Source of the DNA: Hydrogenophaga sp.
GTDB lineage: Bacteria > Pseudomonadota > Gammaproteobacteria > Burkholderiales > Burkholderiaceae_C
Direction: 5' to 3'
Assembly: GCF_030373245.1 (NCBI RefSeq)
Contig: NZ_JAUCZF010000005.1
Coordinates: forward strand, 335,826-399,825
Length of the DNA: 64,000 nt
Part shown: positions 9,612 through 18,047 of the stretch, piece after piece
Layout of the letters: every line of letters begins with the position of its first letter
Numbering within the stretch: the stretch's first letter is position 1
The notes under the pieces: model-generated
Databases searched by the model: none
The model's input: the letters and a program-made list of their open reading frames with translations, nothing else
What the model was told of the DNA's origin: nothing
Translations under genes and position numbers: made by a program

Positions 9612-9911
9612 ATATGAATCCCCAAGGCAGATGTTGTGGCAACCGGTGTAGCCAAGGCATTCGGCTCCGTTTTGAGTGTCGCAGAGTGATGACTGGTCAT
9701 CAGAAAGACGAAGGCCCGATTGGAAACTGCGGCAGGCTGCAGGTGCTGTGTCACAATTTGTACCTACAACAGCGATGGTAATGCAATGCGCAGGAGGTCA
9801 AGCGTGAACAGATCGACATTCAGTCTATTTGTCTTGTCCGTTTTGCTCCAAAGGAGATAGCCTCCAACGCCGCACACTCGCCATGATGGCAAGGTTTTCC
9901 CATTTCCTGAG
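9612..9911. other. divergent intergenic region between export operon and acetyltransferase gene
   Basis: These 300 bases separate two divergent transcription units and so should hold both promoters. I do not see a convincing sigma-70 or sigma-54 promoter by eye. The one structured element is the palindrome at 9750-9763, listed separately. Confidence 0.5.
9750..9763. promoter_or_regulatory. candidate operator palindrome (TACAAATTGT core)
   Basis: The sequence GTCACAATTTGTAC is an imperfect palindrome around ACAAxTTGT. Read on the minus strand it contains TACAAATTGT, a ten-base string that also occurs inside the dyad upstream of the PKS gene (25047-25056). It lies about 140 bases upstream of the export operon start and about 150 upstream of the acetyltransferase start. 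Operator function is inference. Confidence 0.3.
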
Positions 9912-10454
9912 ATGAGTCATCAGCCACCAACAGCTCCCACGATCAGTGCCACACACCCTGACTGGGCGAGGGAGCAATTGTGCCTCTTCGAGTGGAATCC
10001 AGGCAAAAGACTGCTCGCCAGCTTGCGCGATTTCCAGCGATGGGGCAAGGCCGGGGCTTGGTGCTTACCGCTGAGGTGGTGGGCAGTGGTCAGGCACGGT
10101 TTCTGGAGTGTGACAAGCGGCGCAGACATTCCGTTGACCTGCCTCATCGGCGGCGGCCTCTTGTTGCCTCACCCGAATGGAGTGGTGATTCATCCTGAAG
10201 CCCGTATCGGCCCAAATTGCCTGATTTTCCAGCAGGTCACCCTGGGAACTGTGGGATCAGGCGGCGTACCGGTCGTAGGTGGTCATGTGGATATCGGTGC
10301 CGGGGCCAAACTACTTGGCCCAGTCGTTGTGGGTGACCATGCGGTGATTGGAGCAAACGCAGTGGTGGTCCATGACGTGCCGGCTCACCATGTGGCCATC
10401 GGCATTCCGGCACGCTGCCGACCACGAATTCGGGACAGAATCTGCGATGAATGA
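9912..10454 (+). CDS. serine O-acetyltransferase-like hexapeptide acetyltransferase
   Basis: This 180-residue soluble protein carries a left-handed beta-helix from about residue 75 (imperfect hexapeptide repeats such as IHPEARIGPNCLIF and VVGDHAVIGANAVV). It has the CysE-like block GGGLLLPHPNGVVIHPEA and ends in a proline-rich IPARCRP tail. Such CysE-like proteins in EPS clusters use acetyl-CoA to O-acetylate sugars rather than serine; which applies here is inference from context. The N-terminal ~70 residues are shorter than in true CysE, which also argues against cysteine synthesis. Its last eight bases overlap the start of a decayed GT2 gene (10447), indicating a former operon. Confidence 0.8.
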   Translation: MSHQPPTAPTISATHPDWAREQLCLFEWNPGKRLLASLRDFQRWGKAGAWCLPLRWWAVVRHGFWSVTSGADIPLTCLIGGGLLLPHPNGVVIHPEARIGPNCLIFQQVTLGTVGSGGVPVVGGHVDIGAGAKLLGPVVVGDHAVIGANAVVVHDVPAHHVAIGIPARCRPRIRDRICDE

Positions 10455-10896
10455 GACGGAAACTGGCACACTGATAATCGATCGCAACAAGGTAGATGAA
10501 CTCAGCGCCCGCCTCTTCTCTATGCTCCAAAAGAGCGACATCACGGTTTACCTAGACTCAGACTCCACTCATGGCTCCGTCTAGCTGGAAAACACCATGA
10601 GTGCGGATGTGCTGCCGCTTAGCATGCCCCAAACTTTCACCGTAGCGCGAGCGCGCAATACGAGGTTTCGTCGCGTTCTGGCCCAGCATCCAGAGACTCG
10701 ATTTGTCCGGTTTGTGGACGGCGACTGCCAAGTGGTTGAGGACCGGGTGAAAGCAGCGCCTCAACACCTCAAATTCCATCTGCACCATGCGGTGGTCCGC
10801 GATGAATGTCGCGAACGGTTTCCGGAGCGCTCTATTTTCAACTGCATGTGCGAGCGGAAGTGGAACACCCCGGTAGGTAACGCCCTCGCTGCGGGT
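10447..10896 (+). pseudogene. decayed GT2 glycosyltransferase, truncated by an IS30 remnant
   Basis: From ATG 10447 the frame reads LIIDRNKVDEL and VYLDSDSTHGSV. It meets an in-frame TAG at 10582-10584, then continues in the same frame as FTVARARNT, FVRFVDGDCQVV and SIFNCMCERKWNTPVG. These blocks align in order with the intact GT2 at 12944 (IVVIGRNEGKRL, IYVDSGSTDDSV, FTAARARNA, VQFMDGDCS, SIYNRMCDWEWNTPLG). After about 10896 homology stops at the point where the intact protein reads GGDM, and IS30 transposase sequence begins. It is therefore a dead copy of a family A glycosyltransferase: internal stop, missing C-terminal half and several changed conserved residues (CGRRRE has become RDECRE). 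Confidence 0.85.
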
Positions 10897-11724
10897 CTGC
10901 GCACCAGGCGCCAACGCATCAAATGTCGCAAGCGCGCCCAGCCGGTCACCGACACCTTGCTCCTTGGCGTGGTCCAGCACTTTCTGGCACAAGATTGGTT
11001 GCCTTCGCAGCTAGTGGGCGCTCTCCAACGTATGTGGCCCGATGAACCCCTGCGCACCGTCTTTCAAGAAACCATCCACACCTCCATCTACGCCATGCCC
11101 AAAGGCGAGTTGCGCCGTAACCGAATCGCCTGCCTGCGGCGAGCCAAAGCCAAGCGCATGCCGCGCAGCCGAGGAAAAGATCGCAGGGACCAGATGGCCG
11201 ATCTCCCGAGTATCCATCTGAGCCCACCCAAGGCCAATGAACGGGCCTTCCCCCGTTACTGGGAGGGCGATCTCATCAAGGGCCCAGGCAACCGCTCAGC
11301 CGAGGGCGCGCCGCTCGAACGCAGCTCTCGAGTGACGATGCTGATCAAGCTGGCCAAAACGACGGCCGCCACTTTCCAGGAAGGCTGCACGGCCAAGCTG
11401 CGCAGCAATGTCGAACCGATGCACAAGACAGTGACAGGGCCTGGAGCTGGCCCGCCAAGCCGCGCTAACCGCCAACACTGGGTTGATGGTGTACTTCTGC
11501 AACCCGCACAGCCCTTGGCAGAACGGCTCTTGCGAGAACACCAACAGGCTAATCGTCCAGCAGCTAGCCAAGGGTCCGGCTCTGTCGGTCCACTGTCAGG
11601 AGCAGCTCGATGCGATTGCCGCCCTGCTCAATAGTCGCCGGTGCGCCATCCATGGCCTCTACCCACCCATCAGCGTCCACCAGGCCATGTGGGACAAGCT
11701 CAATCAACCTAAATCTTCAATTAA
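10897..11724 (+). pseudogene. IS30-family transposase remnant
   Basis: In frame with the preceding GT2 remnant, the translation turns into IS30-type transposase: HTSIYAMPKGELRRN, PRSRGKDRRDQ, then the catalytic-region block RYWEGDLIKGPGN. Near 11435-11445 the frame shifts. The C-terminal block continues one frame over as LMVYFCNPHSPWQNGSCENTNR with the final acidic residue region, then HQAMWDKLNQPKSSIK. The N-terminal DNA-binding part is absent. The last codons are split by the IS5 insertion: the original end, SSIK followed by TAG, is restored if the IS5 element and one TTAA copy are removed, so a few IS30 bases persist at 12906-12925. It is inactive. Confidence 0.85.
11721..11724. repeat. 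TTAA target-site duplication, left copy (right copy 12902-12905)
   Basis: TTAA directly precedes the left terminal repeat at 11725 and directly follows the right terminal repeat ending at 12901. A four-base TTAA or CTAG-like duplication is what IS5-group elements produce. Confidence 0.9.
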
Positions 11725-12901
11725 GGAACGTCTGCAAAACCTCCCCGCTGGCACGGGAAGTGCAGTATTGAAGCCATGAAACAAATGAGCATGAGCGAGA
11801 GCGGATTCGAGCGCAAGACCAAGAGGACGCGCAAGCGCGAGTTCCTGGACGAGATGAACCTGGTGGTGCCATGGGCCGAGCTTGTCTCGTTGATTGCCCC
11901 GCACGCGCCAGCACCGGGCGCCAAGGGCGGACGCCCGCCATTCCCCGCGCAGACGATGCTGCGCATCCACTTCTTGCAACAGTGGTTCAACCTGTCCGAT
12001 CCGGCAATGGAAGAGGCGCTGTACGACACGCCGATGTTTCGTGAGTTCGCCGGTCTGGACGTGGGCGAAGACCACCTGCCCGATGAGAGCACCATCCTGC
12101 GGTTTCGCCACCTGCTCGAAGCCCACGACCTGGGCTTGCAAATCCTGGCCACCGTCAACGCCACGCTCAGCGCCAAGGGCTTGTTGCTTAAGCAAGGGAC
12201 CGTGGTGGACGCCACGCTGATTGCAGCGCCCAGCTCCACCAAGAACAGCACGGGCACACGCGACCCGGAGATTCATCAGACCAGGAAGGGCAACCAGTGG
12301 CACCACGGCATGAAAGCGCACATTGGCGCTGACGCCGAATCGGGCCTGGTGCCCAGTGTGGCCACCACCGCGGCCAATGCGCACGACATCACGCAGGCTC
12401 ACGCACTGCTGCATGGCGAGGAAACCGACATCTTCGCCGACTCGGGCTATCGGGGTGTTGAGAAGCGAGAAGAAGTTCAGGCCGAGCACCCCGATGTGAG
12501 CTGGCACGTGGCCATGATGCCGGGCAAGCGCCGGGTGCTGGACAAGATCAGGCCGATGGGCGCTGTCTTGGAGCAACTTGAGAAGACCAAGGCGAGCATT
12601 CGGGCCAAGGTGGAGCACCCGTTTCGGGTCATCAAGCGCCAGTTTGGGTACGTCAAGGTCAAGTACCGGGGGCTGGCCAAGAACACGGCCAAATTGGTGA
12701 CGCTGTTTGCGCTGAGCAATCTGTGGATGGCGCGCAAGCGGCCTTTAAGCAGGGTCCAGGGATGGTTGCGCCTGCACACGGCCAAAGGGCCGCGAATGCG
12801 GTCGAAATCGACCTTCAAACACCGTGCAAAGCGCAGAAATTCCTGTTATCTGAATAACTGCGCATCAGCAACCGTCTCGGCGGGTGTTGTGCAGACCATC
12901 C
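11725..12901 (+). mobile_element. IS5-family insertion sequence, 1177 bp, complete
   Basis: The ends are imperfect inverted repeats: left GGAACGTCTGCAAAACC, right (reverse complement) GGATGGTCTGCACAACA, sharing the GTCTGCA core. TTAA duplications flank both ends, so the element is bounded exactly. It encodes one IS5-type transposase (11776 onward). It inserted in the very last codons of the IS30 remnant, so it is the younger event. The terminal repeats differ at four of the first seventeen positions. Confidence 0.92.
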
Positions 12902-12909
12902 TTAAATAG
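11776..12909 (+). CDS. IS5-family DDE transposase
   Basis: This 377-residue protein has the IS5 transposase layout. A DUF772-like N-terminal part contains PPFPAQTMLRIHFLQQWF and LPDESTILRFRHLLE. The first catalytic Asp lies in GTVVDATLI, the second in DIFADSGYRG, and the Glu region is EHPFRVIKRQFGY. The C-terminus is odd: after the usual end near ALSNLWMARK the frame stays open for about sixty residues, reads through the right inverted repeat (AGVVQTILK) and stops at TAG 12907-12909, eight bases outside the element, using the former IS30 stop. The tail may be harmless or reflect loss of the native stop. Start: ATG 11776. Confidence 0.9.
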   Translation: MKQMSMSESGFERKTKRTRKREFLDEMNLVVPWAELVSLIAPHAPAPGAKGGRPPFPAQTMLRIHFLQQWFNLSDPAMEEALYDTPMFREFAGLDVGEDHLPDESTILRFRHLLEAHDLGLQILATVNATLSAKGLLLKQGTVVDATLIAAPSSTKNSTGTRDPEIHQTRKGNQWHHGMKAHIGADAESGLVPSVATTAANAHDITQAHALLHGEETDIFADSGYRGVEKREEVQAEHPDVSWHVAMMPGKRRVLDKIRPMGAVLEQLEKTKASIRAKVEHPFRVIKRQFGYVKVKYRGLAKNTAKLVTLFALSNLWMARKRPLSRVQGWLRLHTAKGPRMRSKSTFKHRAKRRNSCYLNNCASATVSAGVVQTILK

Positions 12910-12943
12910 GTGTGGCGCTTCCTACCAGACTCCATCCCCCTCT

Positions 12944-13948
12944 ATGTTAAAATCTTCTCGACCGCAACCAACGTTATTGCCAGTGGTGGATATCGTCGTC
13001 ATTGGGCGCAATGAAGGAAAAAGACTGGACGCCACCTTCGGGTCGATTGAAACTGCCGCTCGACGGCTGATCTACGTGGATTCCGGATCAACCGATGACA
13101 GCGTGGCCATTGCCAAACGGTACAATGCCATTGTCGTCAACTTAGATGTCAACATTCCGTTTACAGCTGCTCGAGCCCGAAACGCGGGCTTGGCAGAGAT
13201 TACTAGGCATCCACTCCCTCCTGCCTATGTGCAATTCATGGATGGCGACTGCAGTCTGTCCTCGGAATGGCTGAAACGAGGTATCGACCACCTTGCGAGA
13301 TTTCCAGCGATTGGAGCTGTTTGTGGAAGGCGGCGCGAAATACATCCAGATGCCTCCATCTATAACCGCATGTGCGACTGGGAATGGAATACGCCACTCG
13401 GTCCGACGCACGCCTGTGGCGGTGACATGCTCGTGAGGTATTCTGCGATAACGTCTGTGGGCGGCTATAGGGAAGATGTTATTGCGGCTGAGGACAACGA
13501 GGTCTGCCAGCGGCTCATTGCGAAGGGCTGGGGTCTCTACCGCCTTGACGCAGACATGACGCACCACGATGCGGACATGAACAGCTTTTCACAGTGGTGG
13601 AAACGTGCAGTTCGGGCGGGTCACGGATTTGCACAGGTAGGCGATCTACATCCCGGGTATTTCAGGACAGAGCGGCGGCGCGTTTGGTTCTGGAGCACTT
13701 GGGTCCCATTGACCGGGCCGATATTGTCCTTGATATGGACCCCATTGATGCTGACTGCTCCGCTCCTCTACTTGGCTTCTTTTCTAAAGTGCCTACGGAG
13801 CTTCAGGCGTGGAGACTTCTCTTGGTCCCATGCAATCAAGCTTTCGGCTCTTCTCGTGATCTCCAAATTCCCGAACCTGCAAGGCATACTCACCTGGCGG
13901 AGAACTCGAGCCAAGCACCTCACCCCTACCATCATCGAGTACAAGTAA
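12944..13948 (+). CDS. GT2 family glycosyltransferase, membrane-anchored C-terminus
   Basis: This 334-residue GT-A fold enzyme contains VDIVVIGRNEGKRL and VDSGSTDDS (nucleotide binding), a metal-binding motif MDGDCS at about residue 90 and an acidic AEDNEVCQRL motif at about 180. One or two hydrophobic segments at about 250-285 would tether it to the membrane. It likely transfers a sugar onto the lipid-linked repeat unit; donor unknown. The frame is open back into the IS5 element, but ATG 12944 is the first start that gives a normal GT2 N-terminus. Its decayed homologue lies upstream at 10447, beyond the IS30/IS5 nest. No strong ribosome-binding site precedes the ATG. Confidence 0.88.
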   Translation: MLKSSRPQPTLLPVVDIVVIGRNEGKRLDATFGSIETAARRLIYVDSGSTDDSVAIAKRYNAIVVNLDVNIPFTAARARNAGLAEITRHPLPPAYVQFMDGDCSLSSEWLKRGIDHLARFPAIGAVCGRRREIHPDASIYNRMCDWEWNTPLGPTHACGGDMLVRYSAITSVGGYREDVIAAEDNEVCQRLIAKGWGLYRLDADMTHHDADMNSFSQWWKRAVRAGHGFAQVGDLHPGYFRTERRRVWFWSTWVPLTGPILSLIWTPLMLTAPLLYLASFLKCLRSFRRGDFSWSHAIKLSALLVISKFPNLQGILTWRRTRAKHLTPTIIEYK

Positions 13949-13968
13949 AGTCCTTGCAAAGCGAATTC

Positions 13969-16086
13969 ATGAACAACCAAAAACTGAAAGTAGGCTTCAT
14001 AGGTGCGGGCTACATAGCATCTTGGCATGCGAACGCACTGATCGAAACAGGAGTGGCCACCTTGGCTGCGGTCTGTGACCCTAGCTTAAAGTCGGCCAAG
14101 GGCTTGGCCGAATCGTTTGGCGCAAGGGCATACCTGTCGCTGGACGCCATGCTCGAGCAAGAACAGCTGGATGCAGTTCACGTCTTATCACCTCCCCACC
14201 TCCACTGCATGCAGGCATTAGCCGCACTCCATAAAGGATGCCATGTTTTGGTAGAAAAGCCGTTTGCCTTGACCCCGGAAGAAGCAGCAGAGATGCTGGC
14301 GACTTCTGAAAAAGTTCACAAACTGGTGGCGGTCAATCACAATTTTCTTGCGTTGCATTCATACCAAAGGCTCAAAGATGCCCTGACACAGGGATTGATA
14401 GGAAAGGTTCACCGCCTCGAAGCCAACTGGCACTTGCCATTGTCGCCGTTGCGCTCGGGGCCATATGGCCTGTGGATGCTGAGATCTAGCTTGAATCTAT
14501 TGAATGAGATTGGCCCCCATCTATTTGCATTCGTGCAAGATTTGCTAGGTACAATGTCAAATGTGCATATTCGAACATCGAAGCCAATTGAGGTTCCTGG
14601 CTTGGGCATTCGTCCTCAGTGTTTTTCTATATGCGGGCAAGTTGCGCACACAGACGTACAGCTTTCGATATCGCTTGTCGAGGGTTTCGAAGACCGGTCG
14701 GTGACCCTGCACGGCGTCACAGGGCGTGCCGAGTTGGATTTTGGAGCTGACACCTTCATTTTGCATCGGGGGAACTCCAGCGAAATCATTCTAGATCCCT
14801 TACTGTCGGCCTTCTCGACCGGCACACAATATTTCAAAGAGGGACTTCGCAACACATGGATTCAGGCTCGCTCATTGAACAGAAAGAGTCCGTACGCATT
14901 GAGCATGGCGGGCGCCGTTGGTGCCTTTTACGATGCTTTGCGAGAAAACCGACCTTTGGACCGCCGCTTCTCGGGCGAGTCGGCTGCTTTCGTCTGCCAA
15001 TCCATTGCTTCTGCCGCAAGCCAATTGGAAAACGAACCCGCACCCATTACATCAGGAGCGGTCGAAACCGAAAAAACTGCTAGCTCTAACCGAGAATCAG
15101 TGGTGATCATTGGTGGAACAGGGTTCATCGGTCGCTCGCTCACACGACGCCTTGTGAAGGATGGCTATCGCGTCCGGGTCTTTAGCCGTGGAAACAGTTC
15201 GCCCTTCAGCGACTTGGGCCGGACCGTCGAGATGGTCCCTGTCGACCTGTCCAATGCGGACACAATGGCCAGCGCCATGGCAGGATCGGCTGCCGTCTAT
15301 CACTTGGCAAAGACAGATGGGCGCACGTGGGAGGATTACTTGGAGAACGACGTGAAAGTGACTGGCCAGATCGCAGAAGCAGCTCTTAAGGCTGGCGTGC
15401 GTCGGTTCATCTATACCGGCACCATCGCGTCCTACGATGCCTCTGACGCGACGAAAGTCATTGATGAGTCCACGATGTTCGGGCCAATGGAGTCCCGGCA
15501 ACTTTACGGTCGATCAAAGGCGGCCTGCGAAGAGTTGTTGATGGCGGCCTGCAAGACGAAAGGTCTGCCCCTGGTCATTGCAAGACCGGGGATCGTCATT
15601 GGCCCCGGTGGCCCACTGCAGCACTGGGGTATCGGCCGGTGGAACGGGTCGTCGGCGGTGAAGATGTGGGGACGTGGCAACAACCCGCTTCCGCTGGTGC
15701 TGATCGATGATGTGAGCGATGGACTGGTGCGTTTGCTGGATCACGAAAGCGTTGTGGGTGAGTCGTTCAATCTTGTTGGTGATCCCAAATTGTCGGCCAA
15801 AGGGTATTTCGACATGATTTTCAAACTCACGGGGTCACGCATACGAACCAAACCAGGCAGTCTTGAACTGATGTTCGTGACCGAGTGGGTAAAGTACCTT
15901 CTGAAGCGACATGTTCTCAGAAAGGCCAACCTCGGTCGGCCTTCCCGGGCCGACTGGAAGTCACGCGCCCACCTTTCAAAGTTCTCCAACCAAAAGTCCA
16001 AGACCGTCCTCGGATGGAAACCCCTGGAAGACCCTGATCAACTGATGGAAAAGGCGATTCTCCACAGACAGTTCTTTGGCTATTGA
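13969..16086 (+). CDS. Gfo/Idh/MocA oxidoreductase fused to an SDR epimerase/dehydratase
   Basis: This 705-residue fusion has two parts. Residues ~5-350 form a Gfo/Idh/MocA dehydrogenase: Rossmann start KVGFIGAGYIASWHA and the family's EKPFALTPEEA lysine motif near residue 95. After a linker (~360-380), residues ~383-705 form an extended SDR: VVIIGGTGFIGRSL, a Thr/Ser at YTGTIASY, and the YGRSK catalytic Tyr-Lys pair near residue 515. Each half usually has its own gene. Together they suggest sequential NAD-dependent oxidation and epimerisation or reduction of a nucleotide sugar, with substrate channelling. I take ATG 13969; the frame is open further upstream but only inside the GT2 gene in another frame. 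The gap to the GT2 stop is 20 bases. Confidence 0.88.
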   Translation: MNNQKLKVGFIGAGYIASWHANALIETGVATLAAVCDPSLKSAKGLAESFGARAYLSLDAMLEQEQLDAVHVLSPPHLHCMQALAALHKGCHVLVEKPFALTPEEAAEMLATSEKVHKLVAVNHNFLALHSYQRLKDALTQGLIGKVHRLEANWHLPLSPLRSGPYGLWMLRSSLNLLNEIGPHLFAFVQDLLGTMSNVHIRTSKPIEVPGLGIRPQCFSICGQVAHTDVQLSISLVEGFEDRSVTLHGVTGRAELDFGADTFILHRGNSSEIILDPLLSAFSTGTQYFKEGLRNTWIQARSLNRKSPYALSMAGAVGAFYDALRENRPLDRRFSGESAAFVCQSIASAASQLENEPAPITSGAVETEKTASSNRESVVIIGGTGFIGRSLTRRLVKDGYRVRVFSRGNSSPFSDLGRTVEMVPVDLSNADTMASAMAGSAAVYHLAKTDGRTWEDYLENDVKVTGQIAEAALKAGVRRFIYTGTIASYDASDATKVIDESTMFGPMESRQLYGRSKAACEELLMAACKTKGLPLVIARPGIVIGPGGPLQHWGIGRWNGSSAVKMWGRGNNPLPLVLIDDVSDGLVRLLDHESVVGESFNLVGDPKLSAKGYFDMIFKLTGSRIRTKPGSLELMFVTEWVKYLLKRHVLRKANLGRPSRADWKSRAHLSKFSNQKSKTVLGWKPLEDPDQLMEKAILHRQFFGY

Positions 16087-16089
16087 TCC

Positions 16090-16260
16090 ATGAATTCACC
16101 AAACCCACGTTTGTTTCCAAGTTTGGATCTCAACGCTCCCAACCTGACAATAGTTCGCTCAGACACCGCCTGGCCAGGAGCGGTCCTCGCTTGCTTTGGC
16201 TCGAAGGAGCCTGGGTTGGTGTACTTGTGCGACGAAATCGTACAGGCGCAAGTCTGGTGA
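16090..16260 (+). CDS. small hypothetical protein (56 residues)
   Basis: ATG 16090 lies four bases after the stop of the fusion gene, and the frame closes at TGA 16258-16260, ten bases before the next gene. The peptide (starting MNSPNPRLFPSLDLN, ending EIVQAQVW) has no membrane segment or motif that I recognise. The tight spacing on both sides is the only support for translation. It could equally be a leader or a chance frame. Confidence 0.35.
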   Translation: MNSPNPRLFPSLDLNAPNLTIVRSDTAWPGAVLACFGSKEPGLVYLCDEIVQAQVW

Positions 16261-16269
16261 GCCCGGACT

Positions 16270-16845
16270 ATGCGCTCCGCTTGGATCGGCACTTGGTCGC
16301 CCGGCATTGGCGACCCGACCATCGGCGGCTGGGTCACCGTGGCGCTCTATGCATGGGGTGCATGGGCCTGCCTGCGTGTGTTGCAGCGAGCACGGCGAGG
16401 CTGCATCTTCTTGAATGACAATGAGCGTGTTATATGGCGCTTGCTGATGGTTGGGATGATTGCGCTGGGGATCAACAAACAGTTGGACCTTCAGTCAGCC
16501 ATGACCGAGTTGGCGAGAATCCTGGCTTTTCAACAGGGATGGTATGAAAATCGGCGGCAGTATCAAGAAGCGTTCATCGCTGCTGTGCCGGTGGTGGGCC
16601 TGACGATCCTGGCGGCAATCAGCCTTTTGGTCTGGAATGCGCACGCGGCCACTCGGTGGGCTTGCGCAGGTGCCGCAGCCCTGGTCATTTTCGTTGCCCT
16701 CAGGGCAGTTTCGTTTCACCATGTGGACGAGATGCTCGGCTGGCGTATGGGGGGGGTACCTTTGAACTGGGTGTTGGAAATGGGCTCATTGCTGGTGATC
16801 GGATGGGGAGCGCACACGAGGGCCAGTACCCCTGCAAGGATATGA
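16270..16845 (+). CDS. small integral membrane protein, function unknown
   Basis: This 191-residue protein has about four to five hydrophobic segments (near residues 19-35, 58-70, 100-120, 130-148 and 165-182) and a polar region of about thirty residues (NKQLDLQSAMTELAR, QQGWYENRRQYQ) between the second and third. I do not recognise the family by name. It is translationally coupled to the following GT4 gene through an ATGA overlap (16842-16845), so it belongs to this EPS transcription unit. A role in glycan modification or as a membrane partner of the glycosyltransferases is possible but unsupported. Start ATG 16270. Confidence 0.7.
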   Translation: MRSAWIGTWSPGIGDPTIGGWVTVALYAWGAWACLRVLQRARRGCIFLNDNERVIWRLLMVGMIALGINKQLDLQSAMTELARILAFQQGWYENRRQYQEAFIAAVPVVGLTILAAISLLVWNAHAATRWACAGAAALVIFVALRAVSFHHVDEMLGWRMGGVPLNWVLEMGSLLVIGWGAHTRASTPARI

Positions 16846-18047
16846 GGGTTGCCTATTTCATCAATCAGTACCCGAAAGTCAGCCACAGCTTCATTCGGCG
16901 GGAGATCCTGGCGCTAGAACGTCAGGGTGTGGAGGTGGTCCGGTTTGCCCTACGAGGCTGGGGCGATCAACTCGTGGACGCCGAGGATCAGGACGAGCAG
17001 GCCAAGACCTTTTATGTTCTGCGCAGAGGGTGGTCGGGTCTGATCGGTGCCTTGCTGGGACAAATGGTTCGAACGCCAGTCGCCCTTGTGCGTGCGCTCT
17101 CCTTGGTTTGGCGAATGAGTCGGGGGTCCAGCCGTCCCCTGCCCTTTCATCTGGCCTATTTAGCGGAGGCTTGCTGGGTACTGGCTCGCCTGCGCACCCA
17201 TCCTGTGCACCATGTCCACGCCCACTTTGGGACGAACTCAACCGAGGTCGTCATGCTCGCCCGCGCGATAGGAGGACCACCCTACTCCTTCACGGTTCAC
17301 GGGCCGGAGGAGTTCGATCAGCCGGCTGCACTCCATCTGCGCGACAAGATTGAAAGTGCAGCGTTCGTGGTCGCCATCAGTTCCTACGGACGCAGCCAGC
17401 TGTACCGGTGTGTCAGTCATGAGCACTGGGACAAGATTCACGTGGTGCATTGCGGCCTGGACAAAGGCTTCCATAAGGGGGCAGAGACCGCACTTTTCCT
17501 CGACACGCCCCGCCTGGTTTGCGTCGGCAGACTGTGCGAACAAAAGGGCCAGCTCCTGCTGGTGCAAGCCGCGCGGATGCTGAAAGAAAGAGGTGCTTCC
17601 TTTGAGCTGGTTCTGGCCGGTGATGGTGAAATGAGATCCGAGGTGGAGCAGATGGCCATCCAGTTTGGTCTGAAGCAATGGGTTCGCATCACCGGATGGA
17701 TCAGCAGCCAGCAAGTGCGCGAAGAGCTTCAGGCAGCCAGGGCCATGGTCCTGCCCAGTTTTGCCGAAGGCCTGCCCGTGGTCATCATGGAGGCCATGGC
17801 GCTGGGACGTCCCGTTGTAAGCACCATGGTGGCCGGGATCCCAGAGCTGGTGCGCCATGGTGTCGATGGGTGGCTGATCCCGGCAGGCGACGTCGATGCG
17901 CTGGCCGAGGTCCTGGCCGAGGTGCTGGAAAGCGACGTCTCCAGGCTTCAGGAAATGGGCCGCGCGGGCCGACAGCGGGTCCATGTTCGACACGATATCG
18001 ACGTGGAAGCTGCCAAGCTGGTGCAGCTTTTCCGGGGTGTTGCGTGA
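16842..18047 (+). CDS. GT4 family glycosyltransferase
   Basis: This 401-residue GT-B fold protein has an N-terminal domain with FINQYPKVSHSFIRREI (typical of colanic-acid/EPS GT4 enzymes) and HVHAHFGTNS. Its C-terminal donor-binding domain contains VCVGRLCEQKGQ and the E-x7-E type motif SFAEGLPVVIMEAMALGRPVV near residues 305-325. It would add a sugar from an NDP donor on the cytoplasmic face. ATG 16842 overlaps the membrane protein stop as ATGA, and its own stop overlaps the next gene as GTGA, so three genes are coupled in a row. Confidence 0.92.
   Translation: MRVAYFINQYPKVSHSFIRREILALERQGVEVVRFALRGWGDQLVDAEDQDEQAKTFYVLRRGWSGLIGALLGQMVRTPVALVRALSLVWRMSRGSSRPLPFHLAYLAEACWVLARLRTHPVHHVHAHFGTNSTEVVMLARAIGGPPYSFTVHGPEEFDQPAALHLRDKIESAAFVVAISSYGRSQLYRCVSHEHWDKIHVVHCGLDKGFHKGAETALFLDTPRLVCVGRLCEQKGQLLLVQAARMLKERGASFELVLAGDGEMRSEVEQMAIQFGLKQWVRITGWISSQQVREELQAARAMVLPSFAEGLPVVIMEAMALGRPVVSTMVAGIPELVRHGVDGWLIPAGDVDALAEVLAEVLESDVSRLQEMGRAGRQRVHVRHDIDVEAAKLVQLFRGVA

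Noticed and set aside
9880..9911. Sigma-54 promoter (TGGCAAGG...) before the acetyltransferase gene
   Set aside because: The -24-like TGGCA is present but the -12 TTGC element is missing at the right spacing and it lies too close to the start codon.
11704..12618. 304-codon minus-strand frame in the IS5 element
   Set aside because: It lies opposite the transposase DDE motifs and extends past the element end; a shadow frame.
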